This document shows positions 1-5,101 of a stretch of DNA of 6,025 nucleotides, one piece after another (the stretch's first letter is position 1; the number at the start of each line of letters is the position of its first letter). The position numbers and the translations under genes were made by a program. The notes beneath the pieces were generated by a model, which made no database searches, was not told the origin of the DNA, and was given only the letters and a program-made list of their open reading frames with translations. Source of the DNA: Candidatus Nitrosopumilus sp. (GTDB lineage Archaea > Thermoproteota > Nitrososphaeria > Nitrososphaerales > Nitrosopumilaceae); NCBI GenBank assembly GCA_029860565.1, contig JAOUAY010000082.1:1-6025 (forward strand). Direction: 5' to 3'.

Positions 1-2
1 AA

Positions 3-305
3 ATGAAGATGTTTGATGTAGCTGGATTTGGCATGTTGACTTTGACAACTAAAAAAATTGATGGAAAGTTTCATCCAGTGGGGGAAGAAGAATTTACCGC
101 TGTAATTAATTCTGAAGATGGGCATGTGGCAATAATTGTAGATGGCGATGGTTTTACAAAGGCTCAATCCAAAGCTGTGGAAAAAGAGGAAGCATTGGAG
201 ATTTACAAAAAACTTCGAGGTTCAGGAATTTTAGAATATCCAAAAAAAGAGGTTCAAATTTGGTCTCAAGCAAGACCGACAATTCAAAACGATACTGCAG
301 AATAA
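3..305 (+). CDS. Hypothetical protein, about 100 aa, start uncertain at window edge
   Basis: I do not recognise this protein. From the first visible ATG it has 100 residues, is rich in Lys and Glu, and is soluble, with no signal peptide or membrane segment. The first half looks like alternating beta strands (hydrophobic stretches around residues 5-16, 32-37 and 42-47); a helical KAQSKAVEKEEALEIYKKL-like stretch follows at about 53-71. A second ATG lies two codons downstream. Only two bases precede the first ATG, so the real start may lie outside the window and no promoter can be judged. Its stop codon directly abuts the stop of the convergent pyrH gene with no base between them. Codon use and open-frame integrity suggest a real gene; the function is unknown. 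Confidence 0.7.
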   Translation: MKMFDVAGFGMLTLTTKKIDGKFHPVGEEEFTAVINSEDGHVAIIVDGDGFTKAQSKAVEKEEALEIYKKLRGSGILEYPKKEVQIWSQARPTIQNDTAE

Positions 306-989
306 TTATTTTGAAGGGAGGATTATTTTGGTGCCAACATTGTCACCTTTGATTGCTTTTTCAATGATTTTTGGATCAGCCTTGAGAATTGTTGTTTGAA
401 TTTTAGATCGCTCAATGATTTTTAGAGCAACAATATCCATCAGATCATAGCCTCCCGCAACAGAATCTTCATGAACCAACATACTTTTCAAATTTTTCAT
501 TTCAATGCTCTTGAATTTTTTTGCCTGTTTGAATTTATTTGGATCCATATCATAAACTCCATCAACATCAGTAGCATTAAGAAATTGTTCAGCTTTTACC
601 TTTTCTGCAATCAATGCTGCAGTGCCATTGGTACTTTGACCAGGATACAGACCTCCTGTCACTACAATTAATCCATCATCTATTGCATGTCTGACTTCCT
701 GTAAAGTAGTTGGTGGATGTGAGTATGCCTTGTTTTTTAGGGCATAAATCAATAATTTTGCATTTAATCTTGAAATTTCAATTCCTAATTCATCAAGTGT
801 AGATTCATCGGCTCCGGAGGATCTTGCATGAGAAATGTAATGTCTTGCAATATTACCACCTCCGGCAACAATAATCGGCTGGCAAATCTTGCTAATTTTT
901 ACTAGAAATTCGGCATAATCTTTTAAAATTTTAACATTATCTATGCCAAAAATTTTACCCGATAATTTGATTACAATTAGTTTTTTCAT
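306..989 (-). CDS. pyrH: UMP kinase (archaeal PyrH, amino-acid kinase fold)
   Basis: Phosphorylates UMP to UDP with ATP in the cytoplasm, an essential step towards UTP, CTP and deoxypyrimidines. The 227 residues match the usual length of archaeal UMP kinases. Visible motifs in order: KLSGK at 8-12 (phosphate-binding Lys and Gly), GGGN at 43-46, the GI-x-x-SRLNA segment near 69-77, TGGLYPGQST at 111-120 (the archaeal PGxST nucleotide-binding loop), ATDVDGVYDMDP at 139-150 (typical of the amino-acid kinase family), and a C-terminal ALKIIERSKI-type helix. The PGQST loop followed by AALIAE resembles the Sulfolobus enzyme more than bacterial PyrH. It is the last gene of the tmk-HD-pyrH operon. Its ATG overlaps the HD gene's stop by 4 nt and has a strong GGTGAT Shine-Dalgarno 5 nt upstream, so this start is well supported. 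Confidence 0.93.
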   Translation of the reverse strand: MKKLIVIKLSGKIFGIDNVKILKDYAEFLVKISKICQPIIVAGGGNIARHYISHARSSGADESTLDELGIEISRLNAKLLIYALKNKAYSHPPTTLQEVRHAIDDGLIVVTGGLYPGQSTNGTAALIAEKVKAEQFLNATDVDGVYDMDPNKFKQAKKFKSIEMKNLKSMLVHEDSVAGGYDLMDIVALKIIERSKIQTTILKADPKIIEKAIKGDNVGTKIILPSK

Positions 990-2221
990 TTTAGATCACC
1001 AAGGATAGATTTTGCGGCAATTTCAACTTTTTTTCTGTTCTTTTCATGGGTATAGATTCTAAGTATGTTCATAAATCCAGAAATGGCTGAAACTACGGGT
1101 ATTTCTGAAATTGGCATCTCTTTTGCAGATGATTTTCCACCATCATTAGAAATTAAGACTATTGATTTTGATTCGTTTTTTGATGGCGCAAGTGGGATGG
1201 AGGGAGTAGCTGAACTGTCTACAAAAATCTCATTTTCATCAATTTTGGATTTCTTGGAAATCTCAATTCTGAGTTCGTCTGTTCGGGTTTTTTTCAGATT
1301 TGTTTGGCTGGTAAGTATTCTTTCAAATACACATTTTAGTAATTTTCTATTTTGATAATCTTCGGCTAACTGTCTAGCCCGTTTTAGTTTAGGAGATTTT
1401 GAAGAGATAAGAGATGACAGTACAAACTCATCTGTTAGTCTAACGAATTCATTTAGATTAAAAGATGTAAACCCGAATTCATCATCAGATAACCTTAACG
1501 CTTGTATGAGCATAACTTCTGCAGCACGTACAGTTTTATGAAAATATACTGCTTTGAACATTTGATATCTAGAATGCATCATTGATTCAAAAGAATACAA
1601 TGCTGAACGCTCCAATGCAATTTTTTTCTTATGAATTTCAAGTGATTGGGTTATTCTTTTATGATCTATCTTTGCATGCTCAGCTCCTGTAAAATAGCCA
1701 TCTCTAAGTAAATAATCCATCATATCTGCACTCAAAGCTCCTGAAACAATTTCATTTAGATATTGAAATTTTGATTCTCCAAATGCAATTTTTGCTATTA
1801 GTTTTTTATCAAATCCGGTTTTTGACAATATGTCGCCAATTTCAGAACTTAAGATTATTTTTTTGCCATAATCCTCATGTGAAATTTTTTTTTCTTGAAT
1901 TACTTCTTCAAACAGATGAGAAAATGGTCCGTGACCAACATCATGCAACAAACCTGCTATGCGTAAAACTTGAACATCATCAGAATTTAGAAATCCTTTT
2001 TCATTTAATGCAAAACCTGCCTGACTGGCAATGTGCATGACCCCCAAAGAATGCTCAAACCTGCTATGCTGAGCTGAGGGATAAGTCAAATGTGCTCCAG
2101 AAAGCTGTTTTATTCGTCTTAATCTTTGAAAAAGAGGACTGTCAATTATCGGGAGTTCATAGTCATAGACACGGATAAAGTCATGAATTGGATCTATGAT
2201 ATCCAGATAGTTTTTTTTCAT
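986..2221 (-). CDS. HD-domain phosphohydrolase, dNTPase/SAMHD1-like (COG1078-type)
   Basis: A 411-residue soluble metal-dependent HD hydrolase. The metal ligands of the family are visible: RFEH at 54-57 (R54, H57), LLHDVGHGPFSHLFE starting at 91 with the HD pair H93-D94 and a further His at 97 and 102, and the distal Asp in SADMMDYLLRD (D166, with DY at 169-170 and RD at 173-174). The N-terminal DPIHDFI segment and FQRLRRIKQL at 31-40 are also typical. Relatives include dGTP triphosphohydrolases and SAMHD1, which cleave dNTPs to the nucleoside and triphosphate, but many archaeal members are untested, so the substrate is inferred. The C-terminal 90 residues (about 320-411) are less conserved-looking and may carry oligomer or regulatory contacts. 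Location between thymidylate kinase and UMP kinase, with ATGA overlaps at both ends, supports a role in nucleotide-pool control. Confidence 0.88.
   Translation of the reverse strand: MKKNYLDIIDPIHDFIRVYDYELPIIDSPLFQRLRRIKQLSGAHLTYPSAQHSRFEHSLGVMHIASQAGFALNEKGFLNSDDVQVLRIAGLLHDVGHGPFSHLFEEVIQEKKISHEDYGKKIILSSEIGDILSKTGFDKKLIAKIAFGESKFQYLNEIVSGALSADMMDYLLRDGYFTGAEHAKIDHKRITQSLEIHKKKIALERSALYSFESMMHSRYQMFKAVYFHKTVRAAEVMLIQALRLSDDEFGFTSFNLNEFVRLTDEFVLSSLISSKSPKLKRARQLAEDYQNRKLLKCVFERILTSQTNLKKTRTDELRIEISKKSKIDENEIFVDSSATPSIPLAPSKNESKSIVLISNDGGKSSAKEMPISEIPVVSAISGFMNILRIYTHEKNRKKVEIAAKSILGDLK
995..1000 (-). promoter_or_regulatory. Shine-Dalgarno GGTGAT for pyrH
   Basis: On the minus strand GGTGAT ends 5 nt before the pyrH ATG. 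It matches the core complement of the archaeal 16S rRNA 3' tail (AUCACCUCC). It lies inside the last codons of the HD gene and fixes the pyrH start. It suggests that internal operon genes here use SD-led initiation, whereas promoter-proximal genes appear leaderless. Confidence 0.75.
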
Positions 2222-2799
2222 AGGCCCAACTTTTTTGAGAATGTCCTTAGAATTTCCTCGTGCACTTTTTCCCTAGAGTTTGAGGCATCAATTATTTTCC
2301 AATGTTTTTTCTTTGCAGTAGTACGATAGATTTTAGATATTTTTCTTAGAAATTCTTCATTCTTTTCAAATTTGTCTCTGTTAGTTTTTTGTCTGTGAAA
2401 TGATTCTTTTTGTGTCACATCAAGTAAAATTACAAGATCAGCTTTTGGAAGTCCGACATCTAGATTCTCAAGCCATTTTTGCTTCATGCCGTTTGCTAAA
2501 CCATAGATCAGATTTGAATGATAATAGCGATTCATAATTAAAACAGAATTTTTTTCTTGGGCTGCCAAAATTTCATCTAGTTTTTCCCATCTATTTGCAG
2601 CTAACAGACAGTGAATTACTTGGGGCGGGAATTTTCGTTTTCCATCAAGATATTTTCTAATTTCTTTTCCTATCGGAGTGGTATAATCAGGGAAATGAAA
2701 TAGCTTGGTCTTGATCTTTTGTTTTTTGAGTGCTTTTTCCAGTAAGGTTGACTGGGTTAATTTTCCTGCTTGGTCTCCACCTTCAATTACAACTATCAT
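2218..2799 (-). CDS. tmk: Thymidylate kinase (dTMP kinase), with atypical P-loop
   Basis: Converts dTMP to dTDP in the cytoplasm for dTTP synthesis. The 193 residues fit the family (about 190-215). Visible motifs in order: P-loop EGGDQAGKLTQ at 6-16, FPDYTTPIGKEIRKYL at 36-51 (substrate site), LLAANRWE at 65-72 (arginine that contacts dTMP), NRYYHS at 90-95 in place of the usual DRY/DRF motif, PKADLVILLDV at 118-128, and a lid with HRQKTNRDKFEKN at 135-147. Two canonical residues differ: the Ser/Thr directly after the P-loop Lys is Leu14 (TTA codon), and the Asp of DR(Y/F) is Asn90. These may be lineage-specific. The overall fold signature is otherwise intact. It is the first gene of the operon and appears leaderless, with an AT-rich TATA-like box centred about 27 nt upstream; its stop overlaps the HD gene's ATG. 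Confidence 0.87.
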   Translation of the reverse strand: MIVVIEGGDQAGKLTQSTLLEKALKKQKIKTKLFHFPDYTTPIGKEIRKYLDGKRKFPPQVIHCLLAANRWEKLDEILAAQEKNSVLIMNRYYHSNLIYGLANGMKQKWLENLDVGLPKADLVILLDVTQKESFHRQKTNRDKFEKNEEFLRKISKIYRTTAKKKHWKIIDASNSREKVHEEILRTFSKKLGL

Positions 2800-2818
2800 A
2801 ATTACAAAACAAGGGAAA

Positions 2819-2832
2819 TTAATTAATTAAAA
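2819..2832 (-). promoter_or_regulatory. Putative TATA box for the tmk-HD-pyrH operon
   Basis: The minus strand reads TTTTAATTAATTAA, centred about 27 nt upstream of the tmk ATG at 2799. This is the distance expected if transcription begins at or within a few bases of the start codon. The element is nearly symmetric, so it could also serve a rightward transcript. No SD lies in the short leader. The call is by position and composition only. Confidence 0.5.
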
Positions 2833-2869
2833 GTCTATCAAAGCAGTGAAAGTCTGATACTAGTATATC

Positions 2870-2980
2870 ATGCAGTTTGCAAAGAAAATCTTTGATTGTA
2901 CACAGAAGAAGATGCGGTACGTTGATGACTTGTTGTTAACAAATGATGATAATGTTAGCACAGAGCCTAAAGGCAACTAG
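2870..2980 (+). CDS. Possible 36-aa small ORF
   Basis: An ATG-initiated frame encodes 36 residues, beginning MQFAKKIFDC and ending TEPKGN. It is charged and hydrophilic with one Cys (residue 10). No SD precedes it, and the TATA-like AT run at about 2819-2832 lies some 45 nt upstream, farther than for the other leaderless genes. The 3' half overlaps the inverted repeat at 2943-2997, so the stretch may be structured RNA or chance. Listed because it is the only ATG-started frame of any length in this gap. Confidence 0.2.
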   Translation: MQFAKKIFDCTQKKMRYVDDLLLTNDDNVSTEPKGN

Positions 2981-2997
2981 TAACAAAATATCATCAT
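2943..2997. repeat. Nested inverted repeat (9-bp arms) with inner hairpin
   Basis: ATGATGATA at 2943-2951 is the exact reverse complement of TATCATCAT at 2989-2997. Within the 37-nt interior, GTTA and TAAC can pair further, and GCC-TAAA-GGC forms a small inner hairpin. In RNA this would be a long interrupted stem, possibly a small RNA or a processing/termination structure. The outer arms are low-complexity ATG/CAT triplets, so chance is a real possibility. Confidence 0.35.
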
Positions 2998-3055
2998 CAT
3001 ATATGACAATTTTTTTCAGACCAACGTGGAACTTAATCAAATTAAAATCAAAATG

Positions 3056-3074
3056 ATTCTCAAATCATGAGAAT
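3056..3074. repeat. Perfect 7-bp hairpin
   Basis: ATTCTCA (3056-3062) and TGAGAAT (3068-3074) are perfect inverted repeats around the 5-nt loop AATCA. It is not followed by a T-run on either side, so it does not look like an intrinsic terminator. It could be an operator-like palindrome, an element remnant, or chance. Confidence 0.3.
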
Positions 3075-3079
3075 GGTAG

Positions 3080-3187
3080 GTACGCATTAAATCCAAAACC
3101 ACCAATTACATACAAGATACAACACTTGATTCAGGAAATCCATTACTCTATACTGATGCACGATTAAAATATTATAATTCAGTCTGA
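3080..3187 (+). pseudogene. Protein-like open stretch without a start, possible gene-tail relic
   Basis: Between a TAG at 3077-3079 and a TGA at 3185-3187 one frame stays open for 35 codons and reads like a natural protein end, with NYIQDTTLDSGNPLLYTDAR followed by LKYYNSV and the stop. There is no ATG, GTG or TTG near its beginning. I do not recognise the family. It may be the C-terminal end of a gene whose upstream part is lost, or a chance frame; no function is assigned. Confidence 0.22.
3165..3177 (+). promoter_or_regulatory. Putative TATA box for the gene at 3196
   Basis: TAAAATATTATAA is centred about 25-27 nt before the ATG at 3196. This spacing matches a leaderless archaeal transcript beginning at or next to that ATG. 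It supports 3196, rather than the downstream TTG at 3257, as the original start of the frameshifted gene. Confidence 0.5.
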
Positions 3188-3195
3188 TGTTAACA

Positions 3196-3493
3196 ATGTC
3201 TGGCAAAAAAGGAAAAATTTGAACCTGACAAACTTAGTCTCACAAAACCGGAGATATTGGAATTCTGTGATAGAGTATTAGCAAAATGGGGCAAAAATCC
3301 TGCCAACAACGCAAATCATATCCTTGCAATGAATGCTGTCAAAACCAGTGTTCTGTGGACTGATGATGAGTCGTTAAAGGCAATTTGGAGTGAGATCATA
3401 TCATGGACCTTTGAGCTTCTTTATGAGAATGCCATGGCCCAAAATGAAGGGGAGTGGGTAGATGTCATGAAAAAATTAAGGAATAAACAATAA
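3196..3493 (+). pseudogene. Small hypothetical gene with a 1-nt frameshift in a 5' poly-A tract
   Basis: From the ATG at 3196 the frame reads MSGKKGKI and stops at a TGA after eight codons. The frame that is open from 3194 to 3493 continues as EKFEPDKLSLTKPEILEFC and onward to RNKQ. Removing one A from A6 (3205-3210) or from A5 (3213-3217) joins them into a 98-residue protein starting MSGKK. The only alternative start in the long frame is TTG at 3257, which would discard a sensible N-terminus and has no SD. The product is predicted alpha-helical, Trp-rich (4 Trp), acidic and soluble, with no membrane segment; I do not recognise the family. The TATA box at 3165-3177 fits the ATG at 3196. The single extra A could be a true mutation, transcriptional slippage on the A tract, or a sequencing error. 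Confidence 0.6.
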
Positions 3494-3514
3494 TGACGAA
3501 TTATCATTTTTCTA

Positions 3515-3958
3515 TTGGAAATAATGCTTGGTTTGGATTATTCTGTAGGATTCTTGCACGAGATTAACCAAAGCAAAACACAGTTAGTCTATGATATTCA
3601 GGAGTTATTTAGATGGATAATTGATGTTTCTGTAATTCAACTACTAGAAGAAAAGAAGATTAAAAAATCTGATTTCATTATTACAGAAAACTATCACACT
3701 AGATTAGGAGAAGATGTCGCTAAAAAGTTAATTGAGAAAATCAATTCAAACTTTAATTCTAAATATAGTTACAAGAACGGTAAGAATTATTCTTATCAAA
3801 TTATTCTTCAAGATAATTTACAACAATTATCTAATTTTATTTTAGAGAAAAAGGAAGAATTTGATTTTGTCATTCCAAAGATGCAATTGAATAGAAATGA
3901 TAATGTAGAATTAAGAAATAGAATTTTGGATATGACTTCTGGTGAGAGAAAGAAACTG
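3515..3958 (+). pseudogene. cas1: Cas1 C-terminal fragment (solo/casposon-type integrase), truncated at both ends
   Basis: This frame encodes the C-terminal catalytic part of a Cas1 integrase, which makes the DNA cuts and joins in spacer or casposon integration. From the TTG at 3515: LGLDYSVGFLHE at 5-16 carries the conserved catalytic His (H15), YDIQELFRW at 26-34 the acidic metal ligands (D27, E30), and ILDMTSGERKKL at 137-148 is the usual C-terminal signature. In the family this is normally followed by a G-[IV]-x-K-S-T-L-x-Y tail; here Cas1 homology stops at L148 and the frame runs to 4048 through the antisense of the N-terminal fragment. The N-terminal domain and central catalytic Glu are absent. 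There is no proper start: the open frame begins after a TGA at 3494, and the TTG is only the first candidate. The Trp in QELFRW and the DVSV segment resemble casposon/solo Cas1 more than standard type I Cas1; that subtype call is inference. Confidence 0.8.
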
Positions 3959-4266
3959 CGATGTTTTGTAAGAGAATCCATCATACCATTCATGAAAGTA
4001 ATAGATTTTCCAAAAGTATCAGTTAAGACAAGATTACGATTGTTTTGATTTAGTAGAGATACGGCTTCAATCGATACATACCCCTTACCTGAAAGAATAA
4101 TTTTTTCATATGGCATGTTTGTGACAGACCATTCTTCTTTGTCTGATTCTGAGAAAGGATCTGGTTTGTGTTGTAAAATAATTTGGTTATCTTTTTGTTT
4201 GATTGAAATTCCGTAACCTGAAAGTAGTTTTACATTGTAATGGTTTTGTTTTGCTTTTAGTGTCAA
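3958..4266 (-). pseudogene. cas1: Cas1 N-terminal fragment, opposite strand to the C-terminal fragment
   Basis: The first 103 residues of this minus-strand frame are a Cas1 N-terminal beta-rich domain: KLLSGYGISIKQ at 13-24, MPYEKIILSGKGYVSIEA at 51-68 (the hallmark I-x-x-SGKGYVS-x-EA motif), NRNLVLTDTFGKSITFM at 76-92, and MMDSLTKHR to 103. Family members continue with a YR-x-x-QY-type linker into the helical domain; here the frame enters the antisense of the C-terminal fragment and ends at 3808. The start is a TTG at 4266, forced by a TAA two codons upstream, and it overlaps the stop of the preceding membrane-protein gene by 4 nt, suggesting translational coupling. With roughly 100 central residues and the catalytic domain missing in sense orientation, the product cannot be an active integrase. 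Confidence 0.78.
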
Positions 4267-4649
4267 TCTGAATTATTTTTTTGTTTTTCTAATTCTTCTT
4301 GTATGACCTTTCTGATGTCATCTAAGGTAAGTTTAGGAGTTTGATCTCCAATTTTTAACCATGAACAATTTTTTAATTTTGAAATTAAAATAGAGGAAAC
4401 AACATTAGATGTTACGCCAATTCCAATACCAGTTCCTATGCCCAATAGAAATGTAATTGTTTGTGGTACATCAATAGCTTCTTTAATTGTTCTACGAGGA
4501 TCTGAGAAGACAATTCCTTTGTCTACCGTACATTCTTTGTTGTAGATGAATCCACCTGCTTCTTGATCAGTTAAAGATGTGTTAAACAAATCTTCTATTG
4601 TTCTTTTATATTCTGAGTTGGGCACTGTATAGGATATTCTAATTTGCAT
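4263..4649 (-). CDS. Small single-span membrane protein, coupled to cas1
   Basis: I do not recognise this 128-residue protein. The N-terminal 60 residues look soluble and mixed alpha/beta (MQIRISYTVPNSEYKRTIED and onward, with a GGFIYNKECTVDKG turn). One strongly hydrophobic, Gly-rich segment, about residues 61-90 (QTITFLLGIGTGIGIGV then SNVVSSILI), is a likely membrane helix. A charged C-terminal helix (LTLDDIRKVIQEELEKQ) follows. ATG at 4649 is preferred to the TTG one codon upstream. Its stop overlaps the TTG of the cas1 N-terminal fragment by 4 nt, so the two were probably one transcript, which implies a functional link to that Cas1. An AT-rich stretch 25-30 nt upstream could be a weak TATA box. 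The frame itself is intact, unlike its neighbours. No toxin, holin or nuclease motif is evident. Confidence 0.6.
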   Translation of the reverse strand: MQIRISYTVPNSEYKRTIEDLFNTSLTDQEAGGFIYNKECTVDKGIVFSDPRRTIKEAIDVPQTITFLLGIGTGIGIGVTSNVVSSILISKLKNCSWLKIGDQTPKLTLDDIRKVIQEELEKQKNNSD

Positions 4650-4763
4650 CAATATTTAGAACAATATCAAATGTAAAACTATTTTCCAACAAATCATAAT
4701 CTACGTAATTACCTAGACATCATTCAACATAGCACAAATCCACGCCTGTTTTGGGGGATTCTA

Positions 4764-4984
4764 TTTTTACTCTTTATCGATAAACTCGTTTACACTTCCA
4801 ATAATCAAATCATTGTTCATAAATTAGTGCAAAATCTTTGCCTCTAACTATATCCCCATGTATGTTATGCTCCTGTTCAAATTTGAACCATATTATTTAG
4901 ACATACCTTTCATGGGAAATATTGTATTCTTAGCCACAAAAAAAGAGATGTTGTTTTTACTCTGTAGAAGACTTGTTTGCACTT
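4764..4984. repeat. Imperfect direct repeat, two copies about 190 nt apart
   Basis: TTTTTACTCT followed by a CTCGTTTACACTT end at 4764-4797 is echoed by TTTTTACTCT followed by ACTTGTTTGCACTT at 4954-4984, with a shorter centre in the second copy. On the minus strand both copies encode similar ends (SVNEFIDKE-stop and SANKSSTE-stop), each followed by AAA. They may be two decayed copies of the same gene end. Confidence 0.3.
4767..4896 (-). pseudogene. Frameshifted gene-tail relic
   Basis: On the minus strand a frame open from 4896 to a TGA at 4810-4812 reads WFKFEQEHNIHGDIVRGKD then FALIYEQ. Directly overlapping it, a 17-codon frame from the ATG at 4820 reads MNNDLIIGSVNEFIDKE and stops at 4767. 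A single frameshift near 4815 would join them into one protein-like C-terminus. No start or conserved domain is recognisable. This could be the decayed end of a gene once transcribed leftward, but the length is too short to exclude chance. Confidence 0.25.
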
Positions 4985-5094
4985 TTTCAAAGGCGACTTA
5001 GATTCTAAGGCATATTCATTAAAACAGTACATTCATTCAAAAAATAAATCAAAATTTTAATGTGCTAAACAAGTTTGGCAAAATCCTGTCAAGA

Positions 5095-5101
5095 TTTATA
5101 A
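5095..5101 (+). promoter_or_regulatory. TATA box for the hsp20 gene
   Basis: TTTATAA is centred about 29 nt before the ATG at 5127, the spacing expected for a transcript with a leader of only a few bases. An ATG at 5108 lies between them but gives a 10-codon dead-end frame. No SD is present. No inverted repeat typical of heat-shock repressor sites is evident beside it. Confidence 0.6.

Larger units (their letters stand above)
2800..3195. other. Gene-poor stretch with hairpins and short relics
   Basis: This 396-nt interval between the divergent tmk operon and the small rightward gene at 3196 has no long open frame on either strand. It contains the tmk TATA region, a 36-codon ORF, a long-armed inverted repeat, a 7-bp hairpin, a protein-like open stretch without a start, and the TATA box of the next gene. 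Stop codons are scattered in all frames, which fits eroded DNA or a structured RNA more than a compact archaeal intergenic spacer. No tRNA, rRNA or CRISPR repeat is visible. Confidence 0.6.

Noticed and set aside
471..671. 66-codon plus-strand frame
   Set aside because: It is antisense to pyrH, whose motifs cover the whole stretch; composition is Phe/Ile/Cys-rich as expected for a shadow frame.
1065..1355. 96-codon plus-strand frame
   Set aside because: Antisense to the HD gene's C-terminal part; Ser/Phe/Ile-rich, no promoter or SD, no recognisable domain.
1771..2040. 89-codon plus-strand frame
   Set aside because: Antisense to the region encoding the HD catalytic motif, which is clearly the real coding strand.
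2126..2329. 67-codon plus-strand frame
   Set aside because: Antisense across the tmk/HD junction; no independent signal for a gene.
2943..2997. Intrinsic terminator
   Set aside because: The stem is long-looped and not followed by a T-run, and no upstream gene clearly needs it.
3808..3957. C-terminal extension of the minus-strand Cas1 fragment
   Set aside because: Antisense of the Cas1 C-terminal fragment; Phe/Ser-rich shadow sequence, not a real domain.
3959..4048. C-terminal extension of the plus-strand Cas1 fragment
   Set aside because: These 29 codons are only the antisense of the Cas1 N-terminal fragment; they have no Cas1 similarity and are a read-through artefact of the junction.
3515..4266. 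Programmed inversion (phase-variable cas1)
   Set aside because: No inverted repeats are visible at the segment ends, and parts of cas1 are missing, so flipping the segment could not restore the gene.
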